Source: Terriglobales bacterium (GTDB lineage Bacteria; Acidobacteriota; Terriglobia; Terriglobales; Acidobacteriaceae). From it: a DNA stretch of 47,282 bases. The notes under the pieces were generated by a model. It was not told where the DNA came from, ran no database searches, and saw only the letters and a list, made by a program, of their open reading frames with translations. The translations under genes were made by a program, and so were the position numbers. This document shows positions 1 through 8,594 of this stretch, piece after piece (the stretch's first letter is position 1; each line of letters starts with the position of its first letter). The stretch is from NCBI GenBank assembly GCA_035543055.1, contig DATKKJ010000048.1:1-47282 (forward strand). Reading direction: 5' to 3'.

Positions 1-6
1 GCGGGT

Positions 7-98
7 CTTCCTTTGTGCCCTTCGTGTTTACCCTTGTGTCCTTTGTGGTGAGCTTTTCAATTACCCAATTACCCGATTCCCCAATTACCCGATCAACA
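7..98. repeat. Composite intergenic repeat (A-block plus B-block)
   Basis: This AT-richer spacer lies downstream of atpE. It has an A-block at 7-52 made of degenerate copies of CCTTTGTGTC/CCTTCGTG (ACACRAAGG on the other strand) and a B-block at 58-96 made of ATTACCC(A/G) units. The same two-part module recurs at 2117-2188, 7987-8082, 11955-12087 and 18435-18538. It is not coding. Confidence 0.8.
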
Positions 99-127
99 AG
101 AAAAGCCTCCGCCGCAGCGGAGGCTCT
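97..127 (-). terminator. Intrinsic terminator of the atp gene cluster
   Basis: A perfect 8-bp stem (GCCTCCGC at 105-112 with GCGGAGGC at 117-124, loop of four bases) is followed on the minus strand by TTTTCTTGTT. It lies 40 bp past the atpE stop codon, where the end of the F0 transcript would be expected. Confidence 0.85.
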
Positions 128-163
128 GTTCCGTAGGCAGGCCGACCTCGGCCGGCCAGAAAA

Positions 164-475
164 CTATTTCACCTTCACGATGATTATGGCCAGCGTGTAG
201 AGTGCCAGCGACTCAATCAGCACGAGGCTCAGGATCAGCGCGAATTGGATCCCCGGACGGGCAGCAGGATTGCGGGCCATCCCTTCTGCAGCAGCAGAAG
301 CAGCCCGAGCCTGTGCCAGTCCGCAGACCGCCGAAGCGATGGACATGGCGAAGCCGGAAGTGATCGCCACCCAGTTCGGGCCCGCCGCGGCGGCGTGCTC
401 CCCCTGGGCGTACACGGGCATGGCGAAGCACAGCGCCGCCATGACCAGGAAGACATACATCATCGTTTTGCGCAT
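164..475 (-). CDS. atpE: ATP synthase F0 subunit c (AtpE)
   Basis: Forms the membrane c-ring that carries the coupling ion and rotates the F1 motor. The protein is 103 residues. Residues 1-24 look like a signal peptide or extra N-terminal helix ending near AYAQ-type residues (PVYAQG), followed by two transmembrane helices around the polar loop ARNPAARPG. The ion-binding carboxylate is Glu88 in LIESLALY. Gln55, Ser89 and Tyr93 sit at the spacing of the Na+-type c subunit of Ilyobacter (Gln32, Glu65, Ser66, Tyr70), but the residue after Ser89 is Leu rather than Thr. The start is the ATG preceded by AGAAGGAG at a spacing of about 9 bases; an upstream ATG would add 16 residues without a ribosome site. 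It is the last gene before the terminator. Confidence 0.95.
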   Translation of the reverse strand: MRKTMMYVFLVMAALCFAMPVYAQGEHAAAAGPNWVAITSGFAMSIASAVCGLAQARAASAAAEGMARNPAARPGIQFALILSLVLIESLALYTLAIIIVKVK

Positions 476-562
476 CGGTGTTGCTCCTTCTATGAATCGC
501 CGCCAGTGGGTGGTTGACGTCATCCTCGTGCAGACGCCCTCACGCTGTACGGCCTTACGGTA

Positions 563-584
563 GAGACGCCCGTCAGGGCGTCTC
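563..584 (-). repeat. Perfect 9-bp hairpin between atpB and atpE
   Basis: GAGACGCCC at 563-571 pairs with GGGCGTCTC at 576-584 around a GTCA loop. There is no U-tract, so it is probably not an intrinsic terminator. It is more likely a dispersed palindromic repeat or an mRNA-stabilising hairpin just after the atpB stop codon and upstream of atpE. Confidence 0.6.
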
Positions 585-590
585 CCAAAC

Positions 591-1322
591 TCAGTGCTCT
601 TCCGCCACCGCTCCCGACAAATACACCGTTGTCAGCAGCACAAAGATATATGCCTGCAGGAATGAAACGAATATGTGCAGTCCCAGGAAAATGATCGGGA
701 TCCCGATCGGCACCAGCGAGATGAACACCAGCGTCACCAGGTCCCCGGCGAACATATTGGCCGTAAGACGGATGGTGAGCGACAGCACTCGCGCCGAATG
801 GCTGACCAGCTCGATGGGGATCATCAGAGGCGCCAGCGCCGGCAGCGGCCCGGCAAAATGCATCGCGTAGTGCAGCGGTCCCTGCTTCTTGATCCCCTGC
901 CAGTGGTAGTACCCGAAGGAACACAGAGCGCAACCCAGCGGCACCGACGGGTTGGCCGTCGGTGTCTCGAATCCCGGGATCAGCCCCAGCAGGTTGCAGC
1001 CCAGCACGAACAGTCCCAGGGTCACCAGGAAGGGAGTGTACGGTTCGCTGTGGTGCCCGATGATCTCGTTGCTCTGGTCCTGGACGAAACCGTTGAAGCC
1101 CTCGAGGATGTGCTGCATCCCGCCCGGGCTCTCCACCGACAACCGCGACCGGATCAGCACAAAGAAGGCCAGCAGCAGCAGCGCCACCAGGATCTCCATG
1201 GCCACGAAGTTGGTGATAGGGGTTTCCGGATGCTCCGCGTGGATGCCCAATGCGTTCAGGATGGAGAGCGCGACCCCACCGAAGATCTTGTTCAAGAGTG
1301 CTGTGAAAGGAAGCTGTTCCAT
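591..1322 (-). CDS. atpB: ATP synthase F0 subunit a (AtpB)
   Basis: Stator subunit that forms the two half-channels for the coupling ion against the c-ring. The 243-residue protein has about six hydrophobic segments. The essential arginine lies in SLTIRLTANMFAGD in the penultimate helix region (equivalent to Arg210 of E. coli). The segment GCNLLGLIPGFETPTAN is also typical of the family. It ends in a conserved hydrophobic helix (FLQAYIFVLLTTVYLSGA). The start is 12 bp after the atpI stop, and atpE follows after a 115-bp spacer with a hairpin, so translation of a and c may be set separately. Confidence 0.97.
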   Translation of the reverse strand: MEQLPFTALLNKIFGGVALSILNALGIHAEHPETPITNFVAMEILVALLLLAFFVLIRSRLSVESPGGMQHILEGFNGFVQDQSNEIIGHHSEPYTPFLVTLGLFVLGCNLLGLIPGFETPTANPSVPLGCALCSFGYYHWQGIKKQGPLHYAMHFAGPLPALAPLMIPIELVSHSARVLSLTIRLTANMFAGDLVTLVFISLVPIGIPIIFLGLHIFVSFLQAYIFVLLTTVYLSGAVAEEH

Positions 1323-1334
1323 GTCAACGCCCAG

Positions 1335-1760
1335 CTACACTCCCCGCCGAAGTGCCACATAGACCTCGTACACTGCCTCGATCATGATCGCCGCAACCGG
1401 GAGGAACAGGCCCGCCAAGAGCCCGTAAAGACTGGCCAAAGAAACTCTGAATATAACATACGCAACCGCTGCAACCAACAGATAACGAAGGAGAAAGCGC
1501 AACACCACCCCGGCGCTGCCCGCCTTCTTGCTGCTCCCGGTAGCGCGGTCGGCGAACGCGCTCACCACCCGCTTCAGCCAGTGGAAGTTCAGCATCCCGA
1601 TGGCGCATCCCACCGCGAATCCCGCCGCGATCGCCGCCCCGAAGCGGACCAGCGCCACCACACTGAGCGCCACCGCCACCGCCACCATCACCCGCACGAT
1701 GCGGCCGTACGCCCCGGCGTAGAACTGCTCGGATTCTTGCGAAATGGTCTCGTCCGCCAC
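1335..1760 (-). CDS. atpI: AtpI-like F0 assembly/accessory protein
   Basis: Small membrane protein of the ATP synthase I type, thought to help c-ring assembly. The 141-residue chain has four hydrophobic stretches in the usual pairwise arrangement, with GCAIGMLNFHWLKRVV in the first half. The frame is open further upstream, but that extension is entirely encoded by a GTACCAAG repeat and reads as low-information sequence. The GTG at 1760 (VADETISQESEQ) is therefore the most plausible start; no clear Shine-Dalgarno precedes it, because the inverted repeat ends exactly there. It lies between atpZ and atpB, as in many atp clusters. The start position is the main uncertainty. Confidence 0.8.
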   Translation of the reverse strand: MADETISQESEQFYAGAYGRIVRVMVAVAVALSVVALVRFGAAIAAGFAVGCAIGMLNFHWLKRVVSAFADRATGSSKKAGSAGVVLRFLLRYLLVAAVAYVIFRVSLASLYGLLAGLFLPVAAIMIEAVYEVYVALRRGV

Positions 1761-1840
1761 AGTACCAAGTACCAGGTACCAAGTACCAAGTGATCCACCG
1801 CGGTCTTTGGCTTGGTACTTGGTACTGGGTACTTGGTACT
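1761..1840. repeat. Long inverted repeat of GTACCAAG units upstream of atpI
   Basis: Arms 1761-1790 and 1811-1840 are each 30 bp and match at 28 positions as inverted copies, separated by 20 bp. Each arm is itself built from tandem AGTACCA-type units. In the minus-strand mRNA this folds into a long hairpin whose 3' base touches the proposed GTG start of atpI. Confidence 0.85.
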
Positions 1841-2056
1841 CTAACCTTTCTTCTCCTCCGCCAGCACCGTCCTGATCAACTGCACAAACCCCGCCGCAAT
1901 CCCCAAGATCAGCCCCAGCAGATATAGCCAAGTCGTATGCAGCCACCTATCCAGCCCTGCCCCGACCAGCCATCCCACGAAGGTGCATGCCGGCAGTAGC
2001 ACTCCCAGCTCAATGAACCGGCTCACCTGCAGCCACGTCTTGCGGTCCCCTATCAT
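1841..2056 (-). CDS. atpZ: AtpZ-like F0 accessory membrane protein
   Basis: A 71-residue protein with two transmembrane helices joined by a short charged loop (GAGLDRWLHTTW) and a basic or acidic cytoplasmic tail (LAEEKKG). This matches the AtpZ/AtpI-like family found first in many atp operons, where it is associated with c-ring assembly or cation handling. The start is the ATG about 30 bp downstream of the nuo terminator. It is the first gene of the F0 group (atpZ-I-B-E). No F1 genes are in the window. Confidence 0.85.
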   Translation of the reverse strand: MIGDRKTWLQVSRFIELGVLLPACTFVGWLVGAGLDRWLHTTWLYLLGLILGIAAGFVQLIRTVLAEEKKG

Positions 2057-2084
2057 CAGCTCCCGATTCTATCCGCCCTAAACG

Positions 2085-2116
2085 CCAAAAGGATCACGCC
2101 TTCCTTCGTGATCCTT
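2085..2116 (-). terminator. Intrinsic terminator between nuoN and atpZ
   Basis: A perfect 10-bp stem (AAGGATCACG at 2089-2098, CGTGATCCTT at 2107-2116, 8-base loop) is followed on the minus strand by TTTTGGCGTTT. It separates the nuo genes from the atp genes, although it lies only about 30 bp before the atpZ start and could also act as an attenuator. Confidence 0.75.
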
Positions 2117-2188
2117 CCTTCGTGTCCTTCGTGGTGAAGGTTTTGTTTTTCAATTACCCAATTACCCGATTCCCCAATTACCCAATTA
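2117..2188. repeat. Composite intergenic repeat after nuoN
   Basis: An A-block (CCTTCGTG units, about 2117-2141) and a B-block (ATTACCC units, about 2153-2188). The minus-strand B-block AAGTAATTGGG supplies the TAA stop codon of nuoN. Confidence 0.8.
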
Positions 2189-3742
2189 CTTGACGATTTG
2201 CGCCACCGACGGCGCTACCCGCGTGATCCCGATGCCCCAGTTGGTCAGCCGGATGAACACTTCGGGGAACAATCCGATCCCGATGGTCGCCGCTGCGGTT
2301 ATCGCCAGGGCTACGCCCATTCCCGGCGAGATGTGCACCGGTTCGGCGTCCACCGCCGGGCGCATCAGCATGGCGTTGGCGACCCGCAGGTAGTAGTACA
2401 TCGCGACCGCCACGTACAGCACCGCGATCGAGGCCAGCCCGTAATGCCCGGTCTCGATCAGCGACAGGAAGATGAAGTACTTCCCGTAGAACCCGGCGAA
2501 TGGCGGGATACCGGCCAGCGAGAGCAGGAATACGAACATCAGCATCGCCTCCGCCGGCGCCTTGAAGTAGAGCCCGGAGATGTCGTCGATCTCGTCGCCG
2601 ATGATCTCCCGCCGCCGCAGCGAGGTCAGCACCGCGAACGCCCCCAGGTTCATGAAGGTGTACACCATCAGGTAGAACAGGATGCCTTTGATGCCGGTAC
2701 CGCTCGGGCTGTACTTGTCGCCCGCGATCAGGCCCAGCAGCATGTAGCCCACGTGCGCGATCGAAGAATATGCGAACAGGCGCTTCAGATTGGTCTGGGT
2801 CAGCGCCCCCAGGTTGCCGCCGGTCATGGTGGCGATGGCCACGAACACCAGCAGCGGGATGTAGAGTGGCCGCACCGCCGGCAGGCCCCACAGGTAGATG
2901 CGCAGCAGCAGGGCCCAGGCCGCCGCCTTGCCCGCCACCGACATGTAGCCGGTGATCGAGGTCGGCGCGCCCTCATAGGCGTCCGGCGCCCACTGGTGGA
3001 AGGGCACGGCCGCGATCTTGAAGAACAGCCCCACCGACGTGGTCAGCAGCGCCAGGATGACCACCGGGCTGTGCGGCTCCCGCGCCAGTTCCGTGCCCAG
3101 CTTTTGCGCGATCACGTGCAGCTTGGTGCTTCCCGACAGTCCGTACAGCAGCGACAGCCCGTAGGCGAAGATGCCCGACGAGAACGCTCCCAGCAGCAGG
3201 TACTTCAGCGACGCCTCGTTCGACCGCTTGTCGCGCCGCAGGAACCCCACCAGCACGTAGGTCGAGATGGCCATCAGCTCCAGGCTGATGAACAGCATGA
3301 TCAGGTCCATGCCCATGGCCATGCCCATCATGCCGATCACCGACAGCAGGATGAGGGCATAGAACTCGCCGTGGCTCTCGCCCTCGATCTCCAGGTAGCG
3401 CACTGACATCAGGACGGTGATCGCCGCCCCCGCCAGGAACAGGTAGCAGAAGTAGATGGCGAAGGAATCCATGCGCACCGCGCCGCCGAACCCATGCCAG
3501 AACGGGGCCAGCGACATGCCCTCCGACGCCAGCGCGTCGTACGGCAGGTGGATGTTCTTGATCAAGGCCACCGCCGCGAATCCGATCCCCATCAGGGCGG
3601 TGACCGCGTTCAGCCGCTTCCACTCTTCCGGCAGCATCAGATCGATGAGCAGAATACCCAGCGCGAACACCGTCAGCATCACGATCGGCAACGCCAGCAC
3701 GTAATCCATTCTCGTGAAATAGTTGGCGATGATCTGCGGCAT
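2186..3742 (-). CDS. nuoN: NADH-quinone oxidoreductase subunit N
   Basis: One of the three antiporter-like proton-pumping subunits of respiratory complex I. The 518-residue protein is almost entirely hydrophobic, with about 14 helices. It contains the Proton_antipo_M core with features such as LMAISTYVLVGFLRRD, the lysine-bearing FFKIAAVPFHQWAPDAYEG segment and YSSIAHVGYMLLGL. Length fits NuoN (about 480-520). It ends with a stop supplied by the downstream repeat and begins 2 bp after nuoM. It is the distal gene of the nuo run. Confidence 0.97.
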   Translation of the reverse strand: MPQIIANYFTRMDYVLALPIVMLTVFALGILLIDLMLPEEWKRLNAVTALMGIGFAAVALIKNIHLPYDALASEGMSLAPFWHGFGGAVRMDSFAIYFCYLFLAGAAITVLMSVRYLEIEGESHGEFYALILLSVIGMMGMAMGMDLIMLFISLELMAISTYVLVGFLRRDKRSNEASLKYLLLGAFSSGIFAYGLSLLYGLSGSTKLHVIAQKLGTELAREPHSPVVILALLTTSVGLFFKIAAVPFHQWAPDAYEGAPTSITGYMSVAGKAAAWALLLRIYLWGLPAVRPLYIPLLVFVAIATMTGGNLGALTQTNLKRLFAYSSIAHVGYMLLGLIAGDKYSPSGTGIKGILFYLMVYTFMNLGAFAVLTSLRRREIIGDEIDDISGLYFKAPAEAMLMFVFLLSLAGIPPFAGFYGKYFIFLSLIETGHYGLASIAVLYVAVAMYYYLRVANAMLMRPAVDAEPVHISPGMGVALAITAAATIGIGLFPEVFIRLTNWGIGITRVAPSVAQIVK

Positions 3743-3743
3743 G

Positions 3744-5402
3744 CTATTTCCTCTGCCCCGCGGCGCCCGGCGTCACCGCCGCCTTGGCCTGCTCCGCCTT
3801 GGCCGGCTCGGCCGCGGCCGCATGCTCCTGGTGTGGCGCGCCCGCCTCCTTCGGCGCCTCCGGCTGCGGCTTCGGCAGCTCGCGATGCAGCTGGTTGTAC
3901 ACGATGTTGTTCACCGGCGTTTCCAGGATCTGGAAGAACGGCTTGGGGAACAGCCCGATCCAGAACGCCAGGATGATCAGCGGCACGAACGTAACTACTT
4001 CGCGCGGCGTCAGGTCGTTGAGCTTCTCGTTCTTCGGATTGTTGATCGGCCCGAAGAATACCCGCTGGTAGAGCCAGAGCAGGTAGGCCGCGCCCAGGAT
4101 GACGCCCAGCACCGCCCACGCCGCCCACACTCGCCCGCTGTAGCCGGCGATCATCGGCTCCATGAAGGTGCCCTGCAGGATGGTGAACTCTCCGATGAAC
4201 CCGTTCAGCAGCGGCAGCCCCATCGACGACAGGAACATGATCAGCGTCACCGTGGCGTACACTGGCATGCGGTTGCTCACCCCGCCGTACTCCGCGATCT
4301 CGCGCGTGTGCCGCCGCTCGTACAGGATGCCGACGATCAAGAACAGCGCTCCCGTCGAGATCCCGTGGTTGATCTGCTGCAGCACAGACCCGCTCAGTCC
4401 CAGGGGGTTCAGCGCGAAGATGCCCAGGGTGCAGAACCCCAGGTGGCTCACCGACGAATACGCCACCAGCTTCTTCATGTCCTTCTGCATCAGCGACACC
4501 AGCGCGCCGTACACGATGCCGATCACCGACAGCACCATCATCCACAGTCGCATCGAGTCGCTCATCGCCACCTTGGGGAACAGCGGCAGCGAGAACCGCA
4601 CCAACCCGTACGTTCCCATCTTCAGCAGGACGCCCGCCAGGATCACCGAGCCCGCGGTCGGCGCCTCCACGTGCGCGTCCGGCAGCCACGTATGGAAGGG
4701 GAACATGGGCACCTTGATGGCGAACCCGATGAAGAACGCCAGGAACAGCAGCGTCGCCGCCGTCCCCGTAATATCCGGCGCCGTCTTGTACAACTCCGTC
4801 ACGCTGAAGGTGTACACCCCGGTCTTGGCGTGGTGGTTGAAGTACAGGAACAGGATGCCCAGCAGCATCAGCACCGAGCCCAGCAACGTGTACAAAAAGA
4901 ACTTGATCGCCGCGTAGAGCTTGCGCGGCCCGCCCCAGATGCCGATCAGCAGGTACATCGGCACCAGCATGGCTTCCCAGAAGACGAAGAACAGGAAGAA
5001 GTCCAGCGACATGAAGACGCCGAGCATGCCGGCCTGCAGCACCAGGAACCAGACGTAGTATTCCTTCACCCGCTCCTCGATCGCCGTCCACGACGACAGG
5101 ATCGAGACCCACCCCAGCAGCGTGGTCAGCATAATCAGCAGGAAGCTGATGCCGTCGATGCCCAGGCTGTATTCGGCGCCGATGGAGGGGATCCACGTCG
5201 CCCGCTCCAAGAACTGGAAGCCCGGCTGGCCTTTCACCGCCCAGAACCACGGCACCAGCGGCAGTGAGACCACCAGTCCCGCCAGCGCGAACAGGTTCGC
5301 CACCCAGCGGATGGCGTTCTTATTGTCCTTCGGCACGAACAGCAACACGATGGCGCCGACCAGCGGCGTGAACAGAATGATCGAGAGTATGTGGTTGTAC
5401 AT
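3744..5402 (-). CDS. nuoM: NADH-quinone oxidoreductase subunit M
   Basis: Antiporter-like membrane subunit of complex I. At 552 residues it is slightly long because of a C-terminal tail rich in Pro, Ala, Glu and His (about 40 residues, such as PQPEAPKEAGAPHQEHAAAA). The core shows the NuoM hallmarks KVPMFPFHTWLPDAHVEAPT and YSSVSHLGFCTLGIFALN, plus a conserved Glu in the fifth-helix region (FFVFWEAMLVPMYLLIG). It is preceded by an 80-bp spacer with two GC-rich hairpins after nuoL and followed tightly by nuoN. Confidence 0.97.
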   Translation of the reverse strand: MYNHILSIILFTPLVGAIVLLFVPKDNKNAIRWVANLFALAGLVVSLPLVPWFWAVKGQPGFQFLERATWIPSIGAEYSLGIDGISFLLIMLTTLLGWVSILSSWTAIEERVKEYYVWFLVLQAGMLGVFMSLDFFLFFVFWEAMLVPMYLLIGIWGGPRKLYAAIKFFLYTLLGSVLMLLGILFLYFNHHAKTGVYTFSVTELYKTAPDITGTAATLLFLAFFIGFAIKVPMFPFHTWLPDAHVEAPTAGSVILAGVLLKMGTYGLVRFSLPLFPKVAMSDSMRLWMMVLSVIGIVYGALVSLMQKDMKKLVAYSSVSHLGFCTLGIFALNPLGLSGSVLQQINHGISTGALFLIVGILYERRHTREIAEYGGVSNRMPVYATVTLIMFLSSMGLPLLNGFIGEFTILQGTFMEPMIAGYSGRVWAAWAVLGVILGAAYLLWLYQRVFFGPINNPKNEKLNDLTPREVVTFVPLIILAFWIGLFPKPFFQILETPVNNIVYNQLHRELPKPQPEAPKEAGAPHQEHAAAAEPAKAEQAKAAVTPGAAGQRK

Positions 5403-5435
5403 GATTTCAGTTCACCAATTCCTGCGTCTTGTACC

Positions 5436-5478
5436 GCCGGCGTCCTGCCGGCTGTCGCGCGGGCGTCCACGCCCGCGC
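5436..5478. repeat. Two GC-rich palindromes between nuoL and nuoM
   Basis: GCCGGC at 5436-5441 pairs with GCCGGC at 5447-5452. GCGCGGGCGT at 5457-5466 pairs with ACGCCCGCGC at 5469-5478 with a 2-base loop. No U-tract follows on either strand. They probably represent a dispersed palindromic repeat family or mRNA hairpins inside the nuo operon. Confidence 0.6.
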
Positions 5479-5482
5479 AAAA

Positions 5483-7594
5483 TCACTTCACCAGGTAATA
5501 CACTGCGAATCCCAAGAGTCCCGCCACCATCACCAGCGCATACCACTGCACCAAGCCCCACTGCACCACCCGCATCACCAGCCCGCCGAAGTAGGTGATC
5601 CCCGGCACCGTGTGTACCCCGATCCCGTCCACGATCCACTTGTCGAACCAGATGGAGACCGCCGATGTGAAGCGCGTCAGCCACCCCGCCCCGTTGACCC
5701 CGCCGTCCACGAAGTTGGCGTCGAATTTCCACGCCGCTTCGCCCAGGCCCATGGCCCCCAGCCGCACCGGCCCCAGCGGCCGCCTGCCGGTGAAGGCGTA
5801 GTCGTAGGCCTCGTCCACGTACCACTTGTTGAAGAGCACGTTATAGACCGGTGGTGCGATTGCGTCGATGGGCTCGCGGTAGTCCTTCCCCGCGCTCGCA
5901 TAGGAACGCTTGGCCAGCCCCCACCCGGCAAACGCCGCGCCCACCGAGAGCAGCATCAGCAGGTACTCGGTGTTCTCGTGCTTGGGCGCTTCTGCGGGAG
6001 CCGCCGCGTGCCCTTCCCCTGCCGCCGCCTCGCGCGCGAACACCGGCTCCAGGTATTTCTCGAACCGGTTGGAGCCGCCCAGCGCCGGTGACACTCCCAG
6101 GAACCCGGCCAGCACCGACCCGATGGCCAGCACCACCAGCGGCCCGGTCATGCTCCTGGGCGACTCGTGGATGTGGTGTTCCACCTCGTGGTCCACCCGC
6201 GACGGGCTCCAGAACGTCAGGTAGATCAGCCGGAACATGTAGAACGAGGTCATCACCGCAGTCGCGAACCCGATGTACCACAGCACGCGGAACGCCCCTT
6301 CGTGCGCCGACCACGCCTGCCACAAGATCTCGTCCTTCGAGAAGAAGCCGGCCAGCGGTGGGATCCCGGCGATGGCCAGCGTCCCCACCAGCATCGTCCG
6401 GAAGGTGGTTGGGATCTTCTCCGCCATTGCCCCCATCTTCTGCATGTTCTGCTCGCCGGAGAGCGCATGGATCACCGAGCCCGAGCCCAGGAACAGCAGC
6501 GCCTTGAAGAAGGCGTGGGTGAACACGTGGAACACGCCGGCCGCGAACGCCCCCACCCCCAGCGCCAGGAACATGTATCCCAGCTGCGAGACCGTGGAGT
6601 AGGCCAGCACCCGCTTGATGTCGTTCTGCACCAGCCCGATCGAGGCCGCAAAGATGGCCGTCACCGCCCCGATGATGGCCACCGTCTTCATCGCCTCCGG
6701 GGCCAGCATGAACAGCGCGTTGGAGCGCGCCACCATGTACACGCCTGCGGTCACCATGGTCGCCGCGTGGATCAGCGCCGACACCGGGGTCGGGCCTTCC
6801 ATCGCATCCGGCAGCCAGACGTACAGCGGCACCTGCGCCGACTTGCCGCACGCCCCCACGAACAGCAGCAGGCAGGCCGCGGTGATGATCGGGTCGCCGA
6901 CCTGGAAGTGTCCGCTGTGCGCCAGCTCGTTGATCGCCGTGTACTTCACCGAACCCAGGTACCAGGCGATGGTGAACATGCCCAGGAGGAACCCGGCGTC
7001 ACCCACCCGGTTGACGATGAACGCCTTGTTGGCGGCCGTCGAAGCCGAATGTCTCAGGAAATAGAAACCGATCAGCAGGTAGGAGCACAGGCCCACGCCC
7101 TCCCAGCCCACGAACATCATGGCGTAGTTGTTCCCCAGCACCAGGGTCAGCATGGCGAACATGAACAGGTTCAAGTAGCCGAAGAACCGGTAGTAGCCGC
7201 CTTCGTGGCCCATGTAGCCGATGCTGTAGATGTGGATCAGCATGCCCACGCCGGTCACGAACAGCAGCCAGATGGCCGACAGCGGGTCGAGCAGGAACCC
7301 GGCCTCCGCCTTGAAGTTGGCGAAGCGCCCGTCGCGCGTGGCGTAGCCCAGTTGGCCGTCGTCCGTCCCCAGCCAGGTGTACATCACTTTTTCGAAGGGC
7401 TTGCCGTGGTTGGCCGCCGAGTAATCGGTCAGCTGCCACACCGCGCCCACCGCCATCAGGAAGGCCAGCACTACCACGCCCACGCAGATGACGCTCACCG
7501 CCCGTTTGGGCAGCCGCCGCCCGAAGAAGAACATCATCGCCGCCCCGAACGCCGGCAGCAGCGGTATGATCCAAATCTGCTCTAAGAAGAACAT
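5483..7594 (-). CDS. nuoL: NADH-quinone oxidoreductase subunit L
   Basis: Largest antiporter-like subunit of complex I, carrying the long lateral helix that spans the membrane arm. It is 703 residues. The N-terminal NADH5 domain (LLDPLSAIWLLFVTGVGMLIH) is followed by the Proton_antipo_M core with CGKSAQVPLYVWLPDAMEGP and YSTVSQLGYMFLALGVGAF. An extended C-terminal part ends in hydrophobic helices. Length and order match NuoL of bacteria. The start ATG lies after a 82-bp spacer containing repeats that follows nuoK. Confidence 0.97.
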   Translation of the reverse strand: MFFLEQIWIIPLLPAFGAAMMFFFGRRLPKRAVSVICVGVVVLAFLMAVGAVWQLTDYSAANHGKPFEKVMYTWLGTDDGQLGYATRDGRFANFKAEAGFLLDPLSAIWLLFVTGVGMLIHIYSIGYMGHEGGYYRFFGYLNLFMFAMLTLVLGNNYAMMFVGWEGVGLCSYLLIGFYFLRHSASTAANKAFIVNRVGDAGFLLGMFTIAWYLGSVKYTAINELAHSGHFQVGDPIITAACLLLFVGACGKSAQVPLYVWLPDAMEGPTPVSALIHAATMVTAGVYMVARSNALFMLAPEAMKTVAIIGAVTAIFAASIGLVQNDIKRVLAYSTVSQLGYMFLALGVGAFAAGVFHVFTHAFFKALLFLGSGSVIHALSGEQNMQKMGAMAEKIPTTFRTMLVGTLAIAGIPPLAGFFSKDEILWQAWSAHEGAFRVLWYIGFATAVMTSFYMFRLIYLTFWSPSRVDHEVEHHIHESPRSMTGPLVVLAIGSVLAGFLGVSPALGGSNRFEKYLEPVFAREAAAGEGHAAAPAEAPKHENTEYLLMLLSVGAAFAGWGLAKRSYASAGKDYREPIDAIAPPVYNVLFNKWYVDEAYDYAFTGRRPLGPVRLGAMGLGEAAWKFDANFVDGGVNGAGWLTRFTSAVSIWFDKWIVDGIGVHTVPGITYFGGLVMRVVQWGLVQWYALVMVAGLLGFAVYYLVK

Positions 7595-7610
7595 GCTCTT
7601 GGCTCTTGGC

Positions 7611-7681
7611 TTTCCTTCGTGCCCTTCGTGCCCCTTGTAGTGAGGTCTTTCCTAACTACTAACTACCAGCTACTAGCTACC
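7611..7681. repeat. Intergenic repeat between nuoK and nuoL
   Basis: An A-block of CCTTCGTG units (7611-7643) followed by a different block of degenerate CTAACTAC/CAGCTACTAG units (7651-7681), which overlaps the nuoK stop codon. It is noncoding apart from that overlap. Confidence 0.65.
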
Positions 7682-7979
7682 ATTTCAGCAAGTCCACCTC
7701 GTCCGCATTGATCGTCTCTTTGTTCCGGAAGAACGCGATCAGGATGCCCAGTCCCACGGCCGCCTCCGCCGCTGCGTCGGTGATCACGAAGATGGAGAAC
7801 ACCTGTCCTTGCAGGTTGTACAGCCGCGAGAACGCCAGCAGGTTCAGGTTCACTGCGTTCAGGATCAGCTCGATGGACATCAGGATGATGACCACGTTGC
7901 GCCGCGTCACCACCCCGATGGTGCCGATGATGAACAGCGCCGCCGCCACTACCAGGTAATGTAAAGTCGTGATCTCCAT
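7677..7979 (-). CDS. nuoK: NADH-quinone oxidoreductase subunit K
   Basis: Small three-helix membrane subunit of complex I. At 100 residues it matches the family length exactly. It contains the conserved [19 protein letters not shown] segment with the functionally important glutamate of helix 2, and a second glutamate in [18 protein letters not shown]. The stop codon lies within a tail of intergenic repeat. It sits in the standard J-K-L order, separated from nuoJ by a 105-bp spacer that is almost entirely repeat. Confidence 0.97.
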   Translation of the reverse strand: MEITTLHYLVVAAALFIIGTIGVVTRRNVVIILMSIELILNAVNLNLLAFSRLYNLQGQVFSIFVITDAAAEAAVGLGILIAFFRNKETINADEVDLLKW

Positions 7980-7986
7980 CTGACGT

Positions 7987-8082
7987 CTTCCTTCGTGTCC
8001 TTCGTGCCTACCTTCGTGTCCTTCGTGGTGAATTCCTTGCTTCTCAATTACCCAATTACCCGATTACTCAATTCCCCAATCC
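7987..8082. repeat. Composite intergenic repeat between nuoJ and nuoK
   Basis: An A-block at 7987-8031 (three CCTTCGTGTC-like copies) and a B-block at 8044-8082 (ATTACCC(A/G) with ATTCCCC variants). It has the same arrangement and orientation as the copies at 7-98 and 2117-2188. Confidence 0.8.
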
Positions 8083-8084
8083 CT

Positions 8085-8590
<506 letters not shown>

Positions 8591-8594
<4 letters not shown>

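Noticed and set aside
7-98. CRISPR array in the repeated spacers
   Set aside because: Units are 8-9 bp, degenerate and directly tandem, with no unique spacers of constant length and no cas genes.
1335-1946. Longer atpI reading frame of about 200 codons
   Set aside because: The upstream part overlaps atpZ out of frame and is encoded by GTACCAAG repeats. It has no family similarity, so the GTG at 1760 was used.
3723-5267. Long plus-strand open frames opposite the nuo genes
   Set aside because: They are Arg/His/Gln-rich shadows produced by the high GC of the nuo genes on the minus strand and have no recognisable domains.
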